Origin: CAYJHC01 sp964370035
GTDB lineage: Bacteria; Bacillota; Clostridia; Peptostreptococcales; Anaerovoracaceae
Assembly: GCA_964370035.1 (NCBI GenBank)
Contig: CAYJGT010000017.1
Coordinates: 1-26,174 of the forward strand
DNA: 26,174 nucleotides
Direction: 5' to 3'
Shown: positions 8,294 through 15,291 of the stretch, in pieces
Position numbering within the stretch: the first letter of the stretch is position 1
Layout: every line of letters starts with the position of its first letter
Made by a program: the position numbers and the translations under genes
Notes under the pieces: model-generated
Database searches by the model: none
What the model was told of the DNA's origin: nothing
The model's input: only the letters and a program-made list of their open reading frames with translations

Positions 8294-8362
8294 CCCATGC
8301 TTTTATTTTATTATTATACTTTTAATTATTTCTGATTTTGCGAATTAGCCACGCACCCTTAG

Positions 8363-10420
8363 TTAAACTTCATACTTATTTTTTTTCCTTACAAATTGAG
8401 TTTGACTAATGCCTATTGAACTCGCTGCTTTTCTTGTGCTTCCATGTGTTTCATAAGCTCTTTTTATTATTTGCTTTTCAAAATTATTCATCATTTTTTC
8501 CAAATTAATATCTTCTTGCATCGAATTGAACTCGCCGCCCTCAAAGAGTTCCTCATGAAGTCCTCTAAGAACATCTACTAGCTCAACCTCATCGGATTTA
8601 GCAGAAATAATTAATCTTTGAGTTGTATTCTCAAGTTCTCTAATATTCCCTTTCCAACTATAGTTAACTAAGTATTTTAATGCATCTTCACTAATTCCTT
8701 TTTCCACTCCAAATTTTTCACCATACTTTTTCAGAAAGCTTTTCACTAAAGGCGCAATGTCTTCCTTTCGTTCACTTAAAGGAGGAATCTTAACCGAAAC
8801 CACATTGAGGCGATAATACAAATCTCTTCTAAAAGTTCCCTCTTCAATACTTTTTTCCAAATCCTTATTTACTGCAGAAATAATTCTAAGGTTAGTTTTA
8901 ATTAGTTTTACACCACCCACTCTATAAAACTCACCCTCCTGTATTACTCTCAATAATTTTGCTTGCATATCTAATGGAATTTCTCCAACTTCATCAAGAA
9001 AAAGAATCCCATTGTCTGCCAATTCAAAGTACCCTTTCTTTCCCATTGTACTAGCACCCGTAAAGGCTCCTGGTTCATATCCAAAAAACTCCGATTCCAT
9101 TAAGTTAGGGTAAATAGCCGCGCAGTTCACCTTGATAAATGGTTGCATTTTTCTATCACTGCTCTTTTGTATTAAGTTAGCCACCTTTTCTTTTCCTACC
9201 CCAGTATCTCCACTTATCAAAACGTTACAGTCATACTTTGAGACCCTTACTACTTCTTCTACAATCTTTTCCATTTTACCATTACTGCAAACAAATTCTT
9301 CAGGAAGTTGTATTATTCTTTTTCTTTTTATCACTTCTTCTTCAATGGAGGTTTCCTCCTTTTTCTTGCCGATCGCATCATTTTCTTTAAAGTATGATGC
9401 CAATTCCCCAACAATTTCAATATCGAAACTGTCATATTCTTCCATGTACCCCTCTGCGGTAATTATTTCTATTTGCTTTCCTAAGGATTCAGTTATATAT
9501 AAAGCTGAGTTATAGTTGTTAATCAAGTTGGCAAACATTACTGTTCCTCCATAATCCGCGGCTAAAACGCATAAGGATTCTGCTCCAGGCACTTCCGAAC
9601 AATTTATTACCAAATCAAATTTGCTTTCTCCCTCTAAGTCTTCTATTGTTTCTATAGGTTTTAAAATGTTCACCTGCTTGGAAATATCAAAAATTTCCTC
9701 TAGCAACTTCGATATTGACTCTCCTCTCATTACGGTCTTGTTCTTGTTATCAATTAAATTTACAACTTGAACCTTTTCCCCTAATATTTTTCTAATAGTA
9801 TAACCAAAAATAAGATTCATCAGAAGGTTTGTCCCCACTATTAGCACATTTTCTTTCCCTTCAAGAATTTTGCTCATTCTATATATAGTTCCCGATTCAT
9901 TAAACACATACAAAGTAAGGTTCACCGGCAATCCTTCAGGTTTTCTAATTATTGGTATATTGTCATGAGCTATTACATATCCCTCCACTTCAATTTGGTT
10001 AAAAACTCTATCTATTTTACCGATTTTTGTAATATGCATTGGTATAGAGGCTAAAGAAGCATTACAAATCACCTGCTCTCCCTTTTCGAATTCCTCTTTA
10101 TTCTTATATGAAGTTCCTAGTTCGTCAATTAAACCACAAACAACTCCTCCTGTGTCTGTAACTGGATTGTGGAGCTTCCCTCTTTGAATTACTATATCAA
10201 TTATTTTTTGTTTAATTAGTTCGTCCTCATCGTGTGCTTCCATGCAAATTTGCCTAAAACTTGTGCTTTCAATATGAATTCTACCAATTTTAATTTTCAC
10301 TTCATTTTCCTTAAGCTCTCTGCCATTATCAATTTTCCATGCAGAAGTTGGCAAAACGTTTTGAGGCTCCACCGATCTTTCAACTCCAAATTTATTCGTT
10401 TTATCAAAATAGCTTCCCAT
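8363..10420 (-). CDS. Sigma-54-dependent activator with a Kdd-like (pseudo-enzyme) sensor domain
   Basis: 685 residues in three parts. Residues 11-345 are homologous to Kdd. Over Kdd 18-98, 32 of 81 positions are identical without gaps by my hand count; later, DLVINC and GTV match exactly. The nucleotide-binding loop is lost: Kdd IGGGGKSG becomes VGTNLLMN (195-202), so dehydrogenase activity is unlikely. Residues 381-610 are a sigma-54 AAA+ domain with Walker A GDTGVGKE (404-411), the sigma-54 contact loop GAFTGA (451-456), Walker B GILFLDE (471-477) and RRDLYYRL (531-538). Residues 640-685 form a Fis-type helix-turn-helix. I infer that it senses 3,5-diaminohexanoate, its oxidation product or a nucleotide, and activates the promoter at 8111-8126. 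The ATG follows AAAGGA. Confidence 0.93.
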   Translation of the reverse strand: MGSYFDKTNKFGVERSVEPQNVLPTSAWKIDNGRELKENEVKIKIGRIHIESTSFRQICMEAHDEDELIKQKIIDIVIQRGKLHNPVTDTGGVVCGLIDELGTSYKNKEEFEKGEQVICNASLASIPMHITKIGKIDRVFNQIEVEGYVIAHDNIPIIRKPEGLPVNLTLYVFNESGTIYRMSKILEGKENVLIVGTNLLMNLIFGYTIRKILGEKVQVVNLIDNKNKTVMRGESISKLLEEIFDISKQVNILKPIETIEDLEGESKFDLVINCSEVPGAESLCVLAADYGGTVMFANLINNYNSALYITESLGKQIEIITAEGYMEEYDSFDIEIVGELASYFKENDAIGKKKEETSIEEEVIKRKRIIQLPEEFVCSNGKMEKIVEEVVRVSKYDCNVLISGDTGVGKEKVANLIQKSSDRKMQPFIKVNCAAIYPNLMESEFFGYEPGAFTGASTMGKKGYFELADNGILFLDEVGEIPLDMQAKLLRVIQEGEFYRVGGVKLIKTNLRIISAVNKDLEKSIEEGTFRRDLYYRLNVVSVKIPPLSERKEDIAPLVKSFLKKYGEKFGVEKGISEDALKYLVNYSWKGNIRELENTTQRLIISAKSDEVELVDVLRGLHEELFEGGEFNSMQEDINLEKMMNNFEKQIIKRAYETHGSTRKAASSIGISQTQFVRKKNKYEV

Positions 10421-10605
10421 TTAACATTCCTTTCCGCCTTATTTATTTCCATATTATTAAGACAGCATTAATTATTCTTATTACTTTCAATCAAGTTCAA
10501 AATACACTGCCAACTAAATCAAGTAAGGAAATACTATGATAATTATCTTTAATTTAAGCAGCCTCACTTTTATTTTACATCAAATTATACTCAGCCCTTT
10601 ACTCT

Positions 10606-10621
10606 GAACATATTTCGGTTC
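10606..10621. promoter_or_regulatory. Candidate activator-binding dyad in the activator/kal spacer
   Basis: GAAC-ATATTTCG-GTTC is a 16-bp dyad that agrees at 14 of 16 positions with GAAC-CTTTTTCG-GTTC at 8275-8290. The two lie on opposite sides of the activator gene. Sites of this length and symmetry are typical of Fis-type domains of NtrC-family activators. It is 186 bp from the activator start and 225 bp from the kal start, so it may serve autoregulation, kal activation or both. Confidence 0.55.
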
Positions 10622-10774
10622 ACGTTTACATTCTACTCTGTTTGCATTAAATATTCAACAATTTTCCTGTTAAAAGTTTACTACTTTTAACTCCAATTTA
10701 TTTATATTTTTTATTTTGTTATCGTTAATATAAAATAGCCATTAGAATAATTAATAAAGTTTTATTTGCTTTTT

Positions 10775-10787
10775 CATGTGAAACATG
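10775..10787. promoter_or_regulatory. Short inverted repeat upstream of kal
   Basis: CATGT-GAA-ACATG is a perfect 5-3-5 inverted repeat. It falls between TTGCTT (10766-10771) and TACATT (10789-10794), a weak -35/-10 pair with 17-bp spacing, which is a usual place for a repressor operator. Both promoter elements match poorly, so this is only suggestive. Confidence 0.25.
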
Positions 10788-10845
10788 TTACATTCTCATT
10801 AGTAACTTGAAATTTTGTATATTTTTATAATATAAGGAGGAAAAA

Positions 10846-11235
10846 ATGGATAAAATTAGTTCAACATTAAGATTAAGAATGTCACACAAAGATGCTCACT
10901 ATGGCGGTAGCCTAGTTGATGGCGCTCACATGGTTCACCTCTTCGGTGATTTAGCAACAGAACTTCTAATTATGGCAGATGGAGACGAAGGCCTTTTCTT
11001 AAGATATGATGACGTAGAGTTCCTTGCTCCAACATACGCAGGAGACTATATTGAAGTTTATGGCGAAATCACAGAAATGGGAAATACTTCTAGAAAAATG
11101 TCATTTGAAGCACGAAAAGTTGTAGCTGCCCGCCCTGACATTAGCCCTTCTGCCGCCGACATCTTAGATGAGCCTATTATCGTAGCTAGAGCAAAGGGTA
11201 TATGCGTAACTCCTAAAGATTCTCAAAGAAAGTAA
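10846..11235 (+). CDS. kal: 3-aminobutyryl-CoA ammonia-lyase
   Basis: 129 residues, the normal length for Kal, a hotdog-fold enzyme that removes ammonia from L-3-aminobutyryl-CoA to give crotonyl-CoA. Recognisable segments are MSHKDAHYGGSLVDGAHMVH, FGDLATELLI, DDVEFLAPTYAGDYIEVYGE and ARAKGICVTP. The ATG follows AAGGAGG at seven bases. It is the only lysine-fermentation gene here on the plus strand and it stands alone, divergent from the activator gene and followed by its own terminator. Its separation from kdd, and the absence of kce beside it, differ from the compact clusters of Fusobacterium. Confidence 0.93.
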   Translation: MDKISSTLRLRMSHKDAHYGGSLVDGAHMVHLFGDLATELLIMADGDEGLFLRYDDVEFLAPTYAGDYIEVYGEITEMGNTSRKMSFEARKVVAARPDISPSAADILDEPIIVARAKGICVTPKDSQRK

Positions 11236-11286
11236 TCCCCTTAATCATTTACAAAAGCAACTAAAGAGGCCCTTAGTTTTTCAATG

Positions 11287-11335
11287 AAACAACCCCCAAA
11301 CTGTTAGTTTTACCCTAACTTTTGGAGGTTGTTTT
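11287..11335 (+). terminator. Intrinsic terminator of kal
   Basis: A long hairpin: 11287-11300 pairs with 11321-11334 with one C/A mismatch, and an inner stem GTTAG/CTAAC (11303-11307 with 11315-11319) extends it. TTTTT follows on the plus strand. It may also slow transcription arriving from the antiporter gene, which ends 46 bp away on the other strand. Confidence 0.85.
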
Positions 11336-11380
11336 TATTATTATTCAGATTTCGGTTTGCGTTTTACTTAAACCATATTT

Positions 11381-12715
11381 TTAGTAAACTACAAAACCGA
11401 CTACTACATACGCTAAAAATGCTAGTATTGCTGCTATTACAGTATAAGGGAATACTGCAATTCCCAGTTGAACTGAAGTTTTTTGTACTGATTGCGAACA
11501 CATAAGCATTTGTTCTCCATACATGCACATTGTAGCTCCACCTATAGATCCGGCGACTACTGCCGCCATTGCAAAGTAAGAGCTAACCCCAAACTGTTCT
11601 GCTAGCGGTACTGCAATTGGACCTAAAAGAAGTATTACTGCCCAATAATCAATACCAAGATAAACTATTATTAACGCTACTGCGAATACCAATGCTGGAA
11701 TCATTGAACCAGTTAAGTAAGGTGTTACTGTTTCAATTACAAACACATCAAATCCCATATTTGTAAGCCCAAACACCATAATGAAAGCTAGACCGATTAC
11801 CACAAGAGTTTCAACCATTGAACATAGCCCAGTAATGAACTCTTCGAAGAATGTATCTACACTCATTCTTTTCCTTGGAATGTACATTAAGAAAGCTACT
11901 AATAATGCAGCACATACTGCAACAATTAATTCTGCAACCCAAATCATTACTCCAATTAGCACCAATACAGGAACCAAAAAGTCTATTATTTTTCCTGCTT
12001 CTTGCTCTTCCTCTTCATGTTGGCCGGTATGAAGCTCTAACTCACCAGCTTCCGCTTTTTCAAAGGCTTTTTTCATTCCAAACATTTTCGGAAGTATTCC
12101 TAGTGAGAATAATAAGGCAACCAAAATAATTGCAAACGGGTAAAATAAGAAAGGTATAACTTTCAATATTTCTGCAATCATGTTTGAATCTGCTGCCGAA
12201 ACACCTTCATCTAACATAATCCCATAAGTGTAAGAAGACATGGCACTTATTGGTACCAACGCAGTTACAGGAACACCCATAGCTATAATAATAAATCCGA
12301 TACCCTCTCGAGGAACCTTCTGTTCGTCAGTAATTGTTCTTACTGTAGGTCCTATCGCCAAGTCATTAATATAATCATCAATACATAGAATTACACCTAA
12401 AATCCAAGTGAATACCAAACTACTTTTCTTCGATTTAATATATCTCTCTGCCATGGTCCTAAATCCATGTGTTCCGCCTGATCTAATTAAAACTTGTATT
12501 AAAGCACCAAATAGCGGAAGTACAATTACTAACCAAGGATATGCTCCTACATATAGTATTTCGTACCAACCGTCTATAAAACCAAACATGAAATTTGTTC
12601 CGTCACTGATAATGAATGTTATTGCAACAGCAATAATCATTGATGGAATAACTCTTTTTGTCACTATTACTAACACGAGTAATACCAATAGTGGAATTAA
12701 TGAAATAATACCCAT
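11381..12715 (-). CDS. NhaC-family Na+/H+ antiporter-like transporter
   Basis: 444 residues, almost entirely hydrophobic, with about 11-12 predicted membrane segments and a charged loop near residues 225-247 (HTGQHEEEEQEAGK). Motifs such as ILCIDDYINDLAIGPTVR, GVPVTALVPISAMSSYTYG and AAVVAGSIGGATMCMYGEQM are typical of the NhaC branch of the ion-transporter superfamily. NhaC-type proteins include Na+/H+ antiporters and sodium-coupled exchangers of organic ions. It lies 63 bp after a ureohydrolase gene on the same strand, so it may exchange the ureohydrolase substrate or product instead of simply controlling pH; that is inference. The ATG at 12715 follows AAGGAG. Confidence 0.82.
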   Translation of the reverse strand: MGIISLIPLLVLLVLVIVTKRVIPSMIIAVAITFIISDGTNFMFGFIDGWYEILYVGAYPWLVIVLPLFGALIQVLIRSGGTHGFRTMAERYIKSKKSSLVFTWILGVILCIDDYINDLAIGPTVRTITDEQKVPREGIGFIIIAMGVPVTALVPISAMSSYTYGIMLDEGVSAADSNMIAEILKVIPFLFYPFAIILVALLFSLGILPKMFGMKKAFEKAEAGELELHTGQHEEEEQEAGKIIDFLVPVLVLIGVMIWVAELIVAVCAALLVAFLMYIPRKRMSVDTFFEEFITGLCSMVETLVVIGLAFIMVFGLTNMGFDVFVIETVTPYLTGSMIPALVFAVALIIVYLGIDYWAVILLLGPIAVPLAEQFGVSSYFAMAAVVAGSIGGATMCMYGEQMLMCSQSVQKTSVQLGIAVFPYTVIAAILAFLAYVVVGFVVY

Positions 12716-12736
12716 ATCAAACTCCTTTATAAATCT

Positions 12737-12754
12737 AACAAACTATCGTTTGTT
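12737..12754 (-). repeat. Small hairpin between the ureohydrolase and antiporter genes
   Basis: AACAAAC (12737-12743) pairs with GTTTGTT (12748-12754) around a 4-base loop, in the 63-bp spacer just before the antiporter ribosome site. No U tract follows on the minus strand. It could modulate antiporter translation or mRNA decay. Confidence 0.5.
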
Positions 12755-12778
12755 TTACTATATAACTTTTACTAACAA

Positions 12779-13669
12779 TTATTTTTTTGCAACCTGAGCA
12801 AACACTTCATACATAAGTTTAACCGCCGCCCATGAAGTTGTATTGTTAATTGTATCAAGAGGAGGGGACACTTCAACGATATCCATTCCTACTAAAGGTA
12901 GTTTTTCGAAAAGTTGATTTACTATTTCCATTAATTCGTTAGATGTTAAGCCACCAGCTTCAGGCGTTCCTGTTCCAGGAGCATAAGCAGGGTCAAGTAC
13001 ATCTATATCTAAAGTAATATAAACCACATCATATCCTTCGAAATTCTTTACTAACTTATCTATAGCAGCCTGGTAACCTTCTTTAAATATGTCATATGCT
13101 TTAATCACTAATAGTTCTGGGTGATTCTTAAACAGTTCAATTTCTTCAGCTTCGTAAGACCTAATTCCAACTTGTGCCAAATCTCTATATGATATTGTTT
13201 CATCAGTGGCTCTCTTTAGTGGACATGCATGAGACCATTTGCTATCTTGATAATCTTCGCAAAGATCTGGATGTGAGTCAAAATGTATTATTCCTATTTT
13301 CTTTCCTTCAAATGCTTTACCTAATGCTTTTTGTAAAGGAATATGAACCGAATGATCTCCTCCTAAGAAGATACAAGTTTTACCTGTCTTAAATAGATCA
13401 GTTGCCATTCTTTCAGCTTCCCCATAGTATTTTTCCCAATCTAATGTAAACTCTACATCACCTGCATCATATACTCTTAAGTCCGGGAACATTTCTCCCT
13501 TTAAGTTTACTGGCGGAAGCACTGTTGAACATTCTCTAATTTGATCAGGAGCCTTTGCCGCACCTTTTCCTACGCTTGCCGCACCATCAAAGGCAATCCC
13601 CATAATCATAACATCTGCTTCATCTCTTTTGTCCGTCTTAATTTCTCTCCAAGCTGTATAAGCTCCCAT
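12779..13669 (-). CDS. Agmatinase-family ureohydrolase
   Basis: The ATG at 13669 gives 296 residues (MGAYTAWREIK) and follows AGGAGG at eight bases; the open frame extends to a TTG at 13690 that lacks a ribosome site. The two-manganese site of the arginase/agmatinase family is complete: GGDHS (H106), D131-x-H133-x-D135 in HFDSHPD, and D221/D223 in TLDIDVLDPAYAPGTGTPEAGG. The DSH in place of the usual DAH is a small departure. The enzyme should hydrolyse a guanidino compound to urea and an amine. Agmatine to putrescine is the default guess; guanidinobutyrate and related substrates cannot be excluded. It forms an operon with the antiporter and is divergent from a LuxR-type regulator. Confidence 0.88.
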   Translation of the reverse strand: MGAYTAWREIKTDKRDEADVMIMGIAFDGAASVGKGAAKAPDQIRECSTVLPPVNLKGEMFPDLRVYDAGDVEFTLDWEKYYGEAERMATDLFKTGKTCIFLGGDHSVHIPLQKALGKAFEGKKIGIIHFDSHPDLCEDYQDSKWSHACPLKRATDETISYRDLAQVGIRSYEAEEIELFKNHPELLVIKAYDIFKEGYQAAIDKLVKNFEGYDVVYITLDIDVLDPAYAPGTGTPEAGGLTSNELMEIVNQLFEKLPLVGMDIVEVSPPLDTINNTTSWAAVKLMYEVFAQVAKK

Positions 13670-13791
13670 AATGTAGTCCTCCTGTTTCAATCTTTAACTT
13701 AAAAAAATTTCAAATAAATTAACAAAACTGTTGCACTAATATTATAATTATTGTAGACTGTTTTAAACACCCAAAAGTACTGTTTATTAAT

Positions 13792-13821
13792 AAGTATATA
13801 GTAGTAATTTACTATATACTT
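13792..13821. promoter_or_regulatory. Perfect dyad in the ureohydrolase/LuxR divergent spacer
   Basis: AAGTATATAGTA (13792-13803) is repeated inverted at 13810-13821 around 6 bases. It lies near the middle of the 207-bp spacer between two divergent genes, 56 bp before the regulator start. A second small dyad, TTTGTT-A-AACAAA, follows it. This is a natural candidate operator for the adjacent LuxR-type regulator. Confidence 0.6.
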
Positions 13822-13876
13822 GCAAATTTTGTTAAACAAATTAGTGTTTTTTTTATAAATAAACAAAGGATTAGTT

Positions 13877-14671
13877 ATGTTAAAAAGAAACGAATGGGAA
13901 AAAATAAACGATTTAACAGCCTCCTTGCACGGGATTCAAAATCTAAAAGCAATGAGGCAAACCTTTCTAGGAAAGCTCTCTCAGCTAATTGATTTTGATT
14001 TTTCCGATTTTAGCTTAGGTAGTATTTCTTCCAATAAAGGGCGCTCCTTCTTAGTCGACCCAGTTGTAGTCAGCACACTGCCTCACGCTATTGAAGAAAA
14101 GTTTATTCATTTATATGAAGAGCAATACCGCGATTTGGATTATGTTAGTTGGATCTTTTCCCACCATCAATCAATTGCATATAAAGAAAGTGATCTTATT
14201 GACCCAAAATTAAGATTAGAGACAGATTTTTATAAAGAATATCTATCAAAGTTTGACCTAGGACTCGTTGCCGGTTTAAGCATAATCAGTTCTGGGCGTT
14301 TTGTTGGAGCCGTAACCCTTTACAAAAGTGAATCAAAAAAAGATTTTTCAGCAAGAGATTTATATATTCTCAATCAATTATTACCCCATTTACAAATCCG
14401 CCTAGCCTCTTCCGAAGAAGCTGCTATTAAAAACAAACAGCAACTTTACAATATGCTAATATATAATTACCATCTTACAAAAAAGGAAGTAGATGTTATT
14501 GGCCAAATTAAAGAAGGATTAACTAATCAAGAAATCGCAAATACGAATTTCACATCTATAAATACAACAAAAAATCATATTGCCCACATCTATGAAAAAT
14601 TCGGAGTCAAGTCAAGAACTAAGCTATTAGAATATCTTTCGAAAGCAAAATTAATAGATTATTGGAATTAA
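13877..14671 (+). CDS. LuxR-type transcriptional regulator with an N-terminal sensor domain
   Basis: 264 residues. The C-terminal 65 (about 199-260) are a LuxR/GerE helix-turn-helix: LTKKEVDVIGQIKEGLTNQE, followed by TTKNHIAHIYEKFGVKSRTK. Residues 1-175 look like a GAF or autoinducer-binding-type fold (VAGLSIISSGRFVGAVTLYK) with no receiver aspartate, so it probably binds a small ligand. It is divergent from the ureohydrolase-antiporter operon and shares with it a spacer holding a perfect dyad, so control of that operon is likely. dtd begins 58 bp downstream and may be co-transcribed. The ATG follows AAAGGA. Confidence 0.85.
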   Translation: MLKRNEWEKINDLTASLHGIQNLKAMRQTFLGKLSQLIDFDFSDFSLGSISSNKGRSFLVDPVVVSTLPHAIEEKFIHLYEEQYRDLDYVSWIFSHHQSIAYKESDLIDPKLRLETDFYKEYLSKFDLGLVAGLSIISSGRFVGAVTLYKSESKKDFSARDLYILNQLLPHLQIRLASSEEAAIKNKQQLYNMLIYNYHLTKKEVDVIGQIKEGLTNQEIANTNFTSINTTKNHIAHIYEKFGVKSRTKLLEYLSKAKLIDYWN

Positions 14672-14729
14672 TATTACAACTCTAATTTGCAAATCACTAG
14701 GGTAACAAAGAAAAAACAGGGAGGATTTT

Positions 14730-15185
14730 ATGAAAGCAGTTTTACAGAGAGTAACATCAGCCAGTGTCACAATTAAGGAAAAAGAAAAAAAGGAAATCAA
14801 TCAAGGGCTTGTTGTACTTTTAGGAATTACAAAGGAAGACAATGAAAAAGAAGTTTCTTATTTATCCGAAAAAATTTCAGGGCTAAGAATTTTTGAAGAT
14901 GAAGAGGGAAAAATGAACAAATCTCTGAAAGATATCAATGGAGAAATGCTAATCATATCTCAATTCACACTTTACGCAGACTGCAAGAAAGGGAAACGAC
15001 CATCCTTCACTGATGCCGCAAGGCCTGAAGTTGCCATTCCCCTATACGAGAGTTTTATTAATAAGGTCTCCAATTTAGAAATTCCTGTACAAACTGGAGA
15101 GTTTGGAGCTGATATGCTTGTTTCAATTAACAACGACGGGCCTGTCACTATTATCCTAGACACAAAAGAGCTTATTTCAAAATAA
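14730..15185 (+). CDS. dtd: D-aminoacyl-tRNA deacylase
   Basis: 151 residues. Dtd hydrolyses D-amino acids mischarged onto tRNA. MKAVLQRVTSASVTI, the SQFTLYAD active-site segment and the NxGPVT motif (NNDGPVTI near the C-terminus) are all present, and the length is normal. The ATG follows GGGAGG. The last coding bases form one arm of an intrinsic terminator, so the gene's 3' end is doubly constrained. Dtd is a housekeeping gene and has no evident link to its neighbours. Confidence 0.96.
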   Translation: MKAVLQRVTSASVTIKEKEKKEINQGLVVLLGITKEDNEKEVSYLSEKISGLRIFEDEEGKMNKSLKDINGEMLIISQFTLYADCKKGKRPSFTDAARPEVAIPLYESFINKVSNLEIPVQTGEFGADMLVSINNDGPVTIILDTKELISK

Positions 15186-15193
15186 GCTCTTTT
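15164..15193 (+). terminator. Intrinsic terminator overlapping the 3' end of dtd
   Basis: A perfect 13-bp stem (15164-15176 with 15181-15193; core AAGAGCTTATT) closes a 4-base loop, and a T-rich stretch follows. The left arm encodes the last codons of dtd and the right arm contains its stop codon. Confidence 0.88.
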
Positions 15194-15291
15194 CTAGTTT
15201 CATTTTTATTAATCCTTCTTTTTTTAGATTTCTGCTCCCCATTACTAATTTGATACTAGCTTATCTTCCAACTTACATAACTCCTTTTCGC

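Larger units (their letters stand above)
7984..8362. other. Control region of the kdd-kam operon
   Basis: This 379-bp gene-free stretch separates kdd from the activator gene; both are transcribed leftward. Read on the minus strand it holds, in order, the activator's 3' hairpin, two candidate upstream activator dyads (8275-8290 and 8244-8259), a very AT-rich spacer, a -24/-12 promoter (8111-8126) and a leader of about 117 bases. It is the arrangement expected for a sigma-54 promoter activated from a distance by DNA looping. Confidence 0.8.
10421..10845. other. Divergent spacer between the activator gene and kal
   Basis: These 425 bp separate the leftward activator gene from rightward kal. They contain a dyad matching the activator-site candidates (10606-10621) and a short inverted repeat (10775-10787). 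I searched both strands by eye for GG-N10-GC and found no acceptable sigma-54 promoter. A TATAAT at 10826-10831 is too close to the kal ribosome site to be its -10. The promoters of both genes therefore remain unassigned. Confidence 0.6.

Noticed and set aside
10498..10513. TTGGCAGTGTATTTTGAAC on the minus strand as a sigma-54 promoter for the activator gene
   Set aside because: The GG is present, but no GC lies 12 bases on; the spacing is wrong and the -12 element is absent.
10826..10831. TATAAT just before kal as its -10 box
   Set aside because: The start site would fall inside the ribosome-binding site, and the only upstream TTGAAA is 13 bp away, too close.
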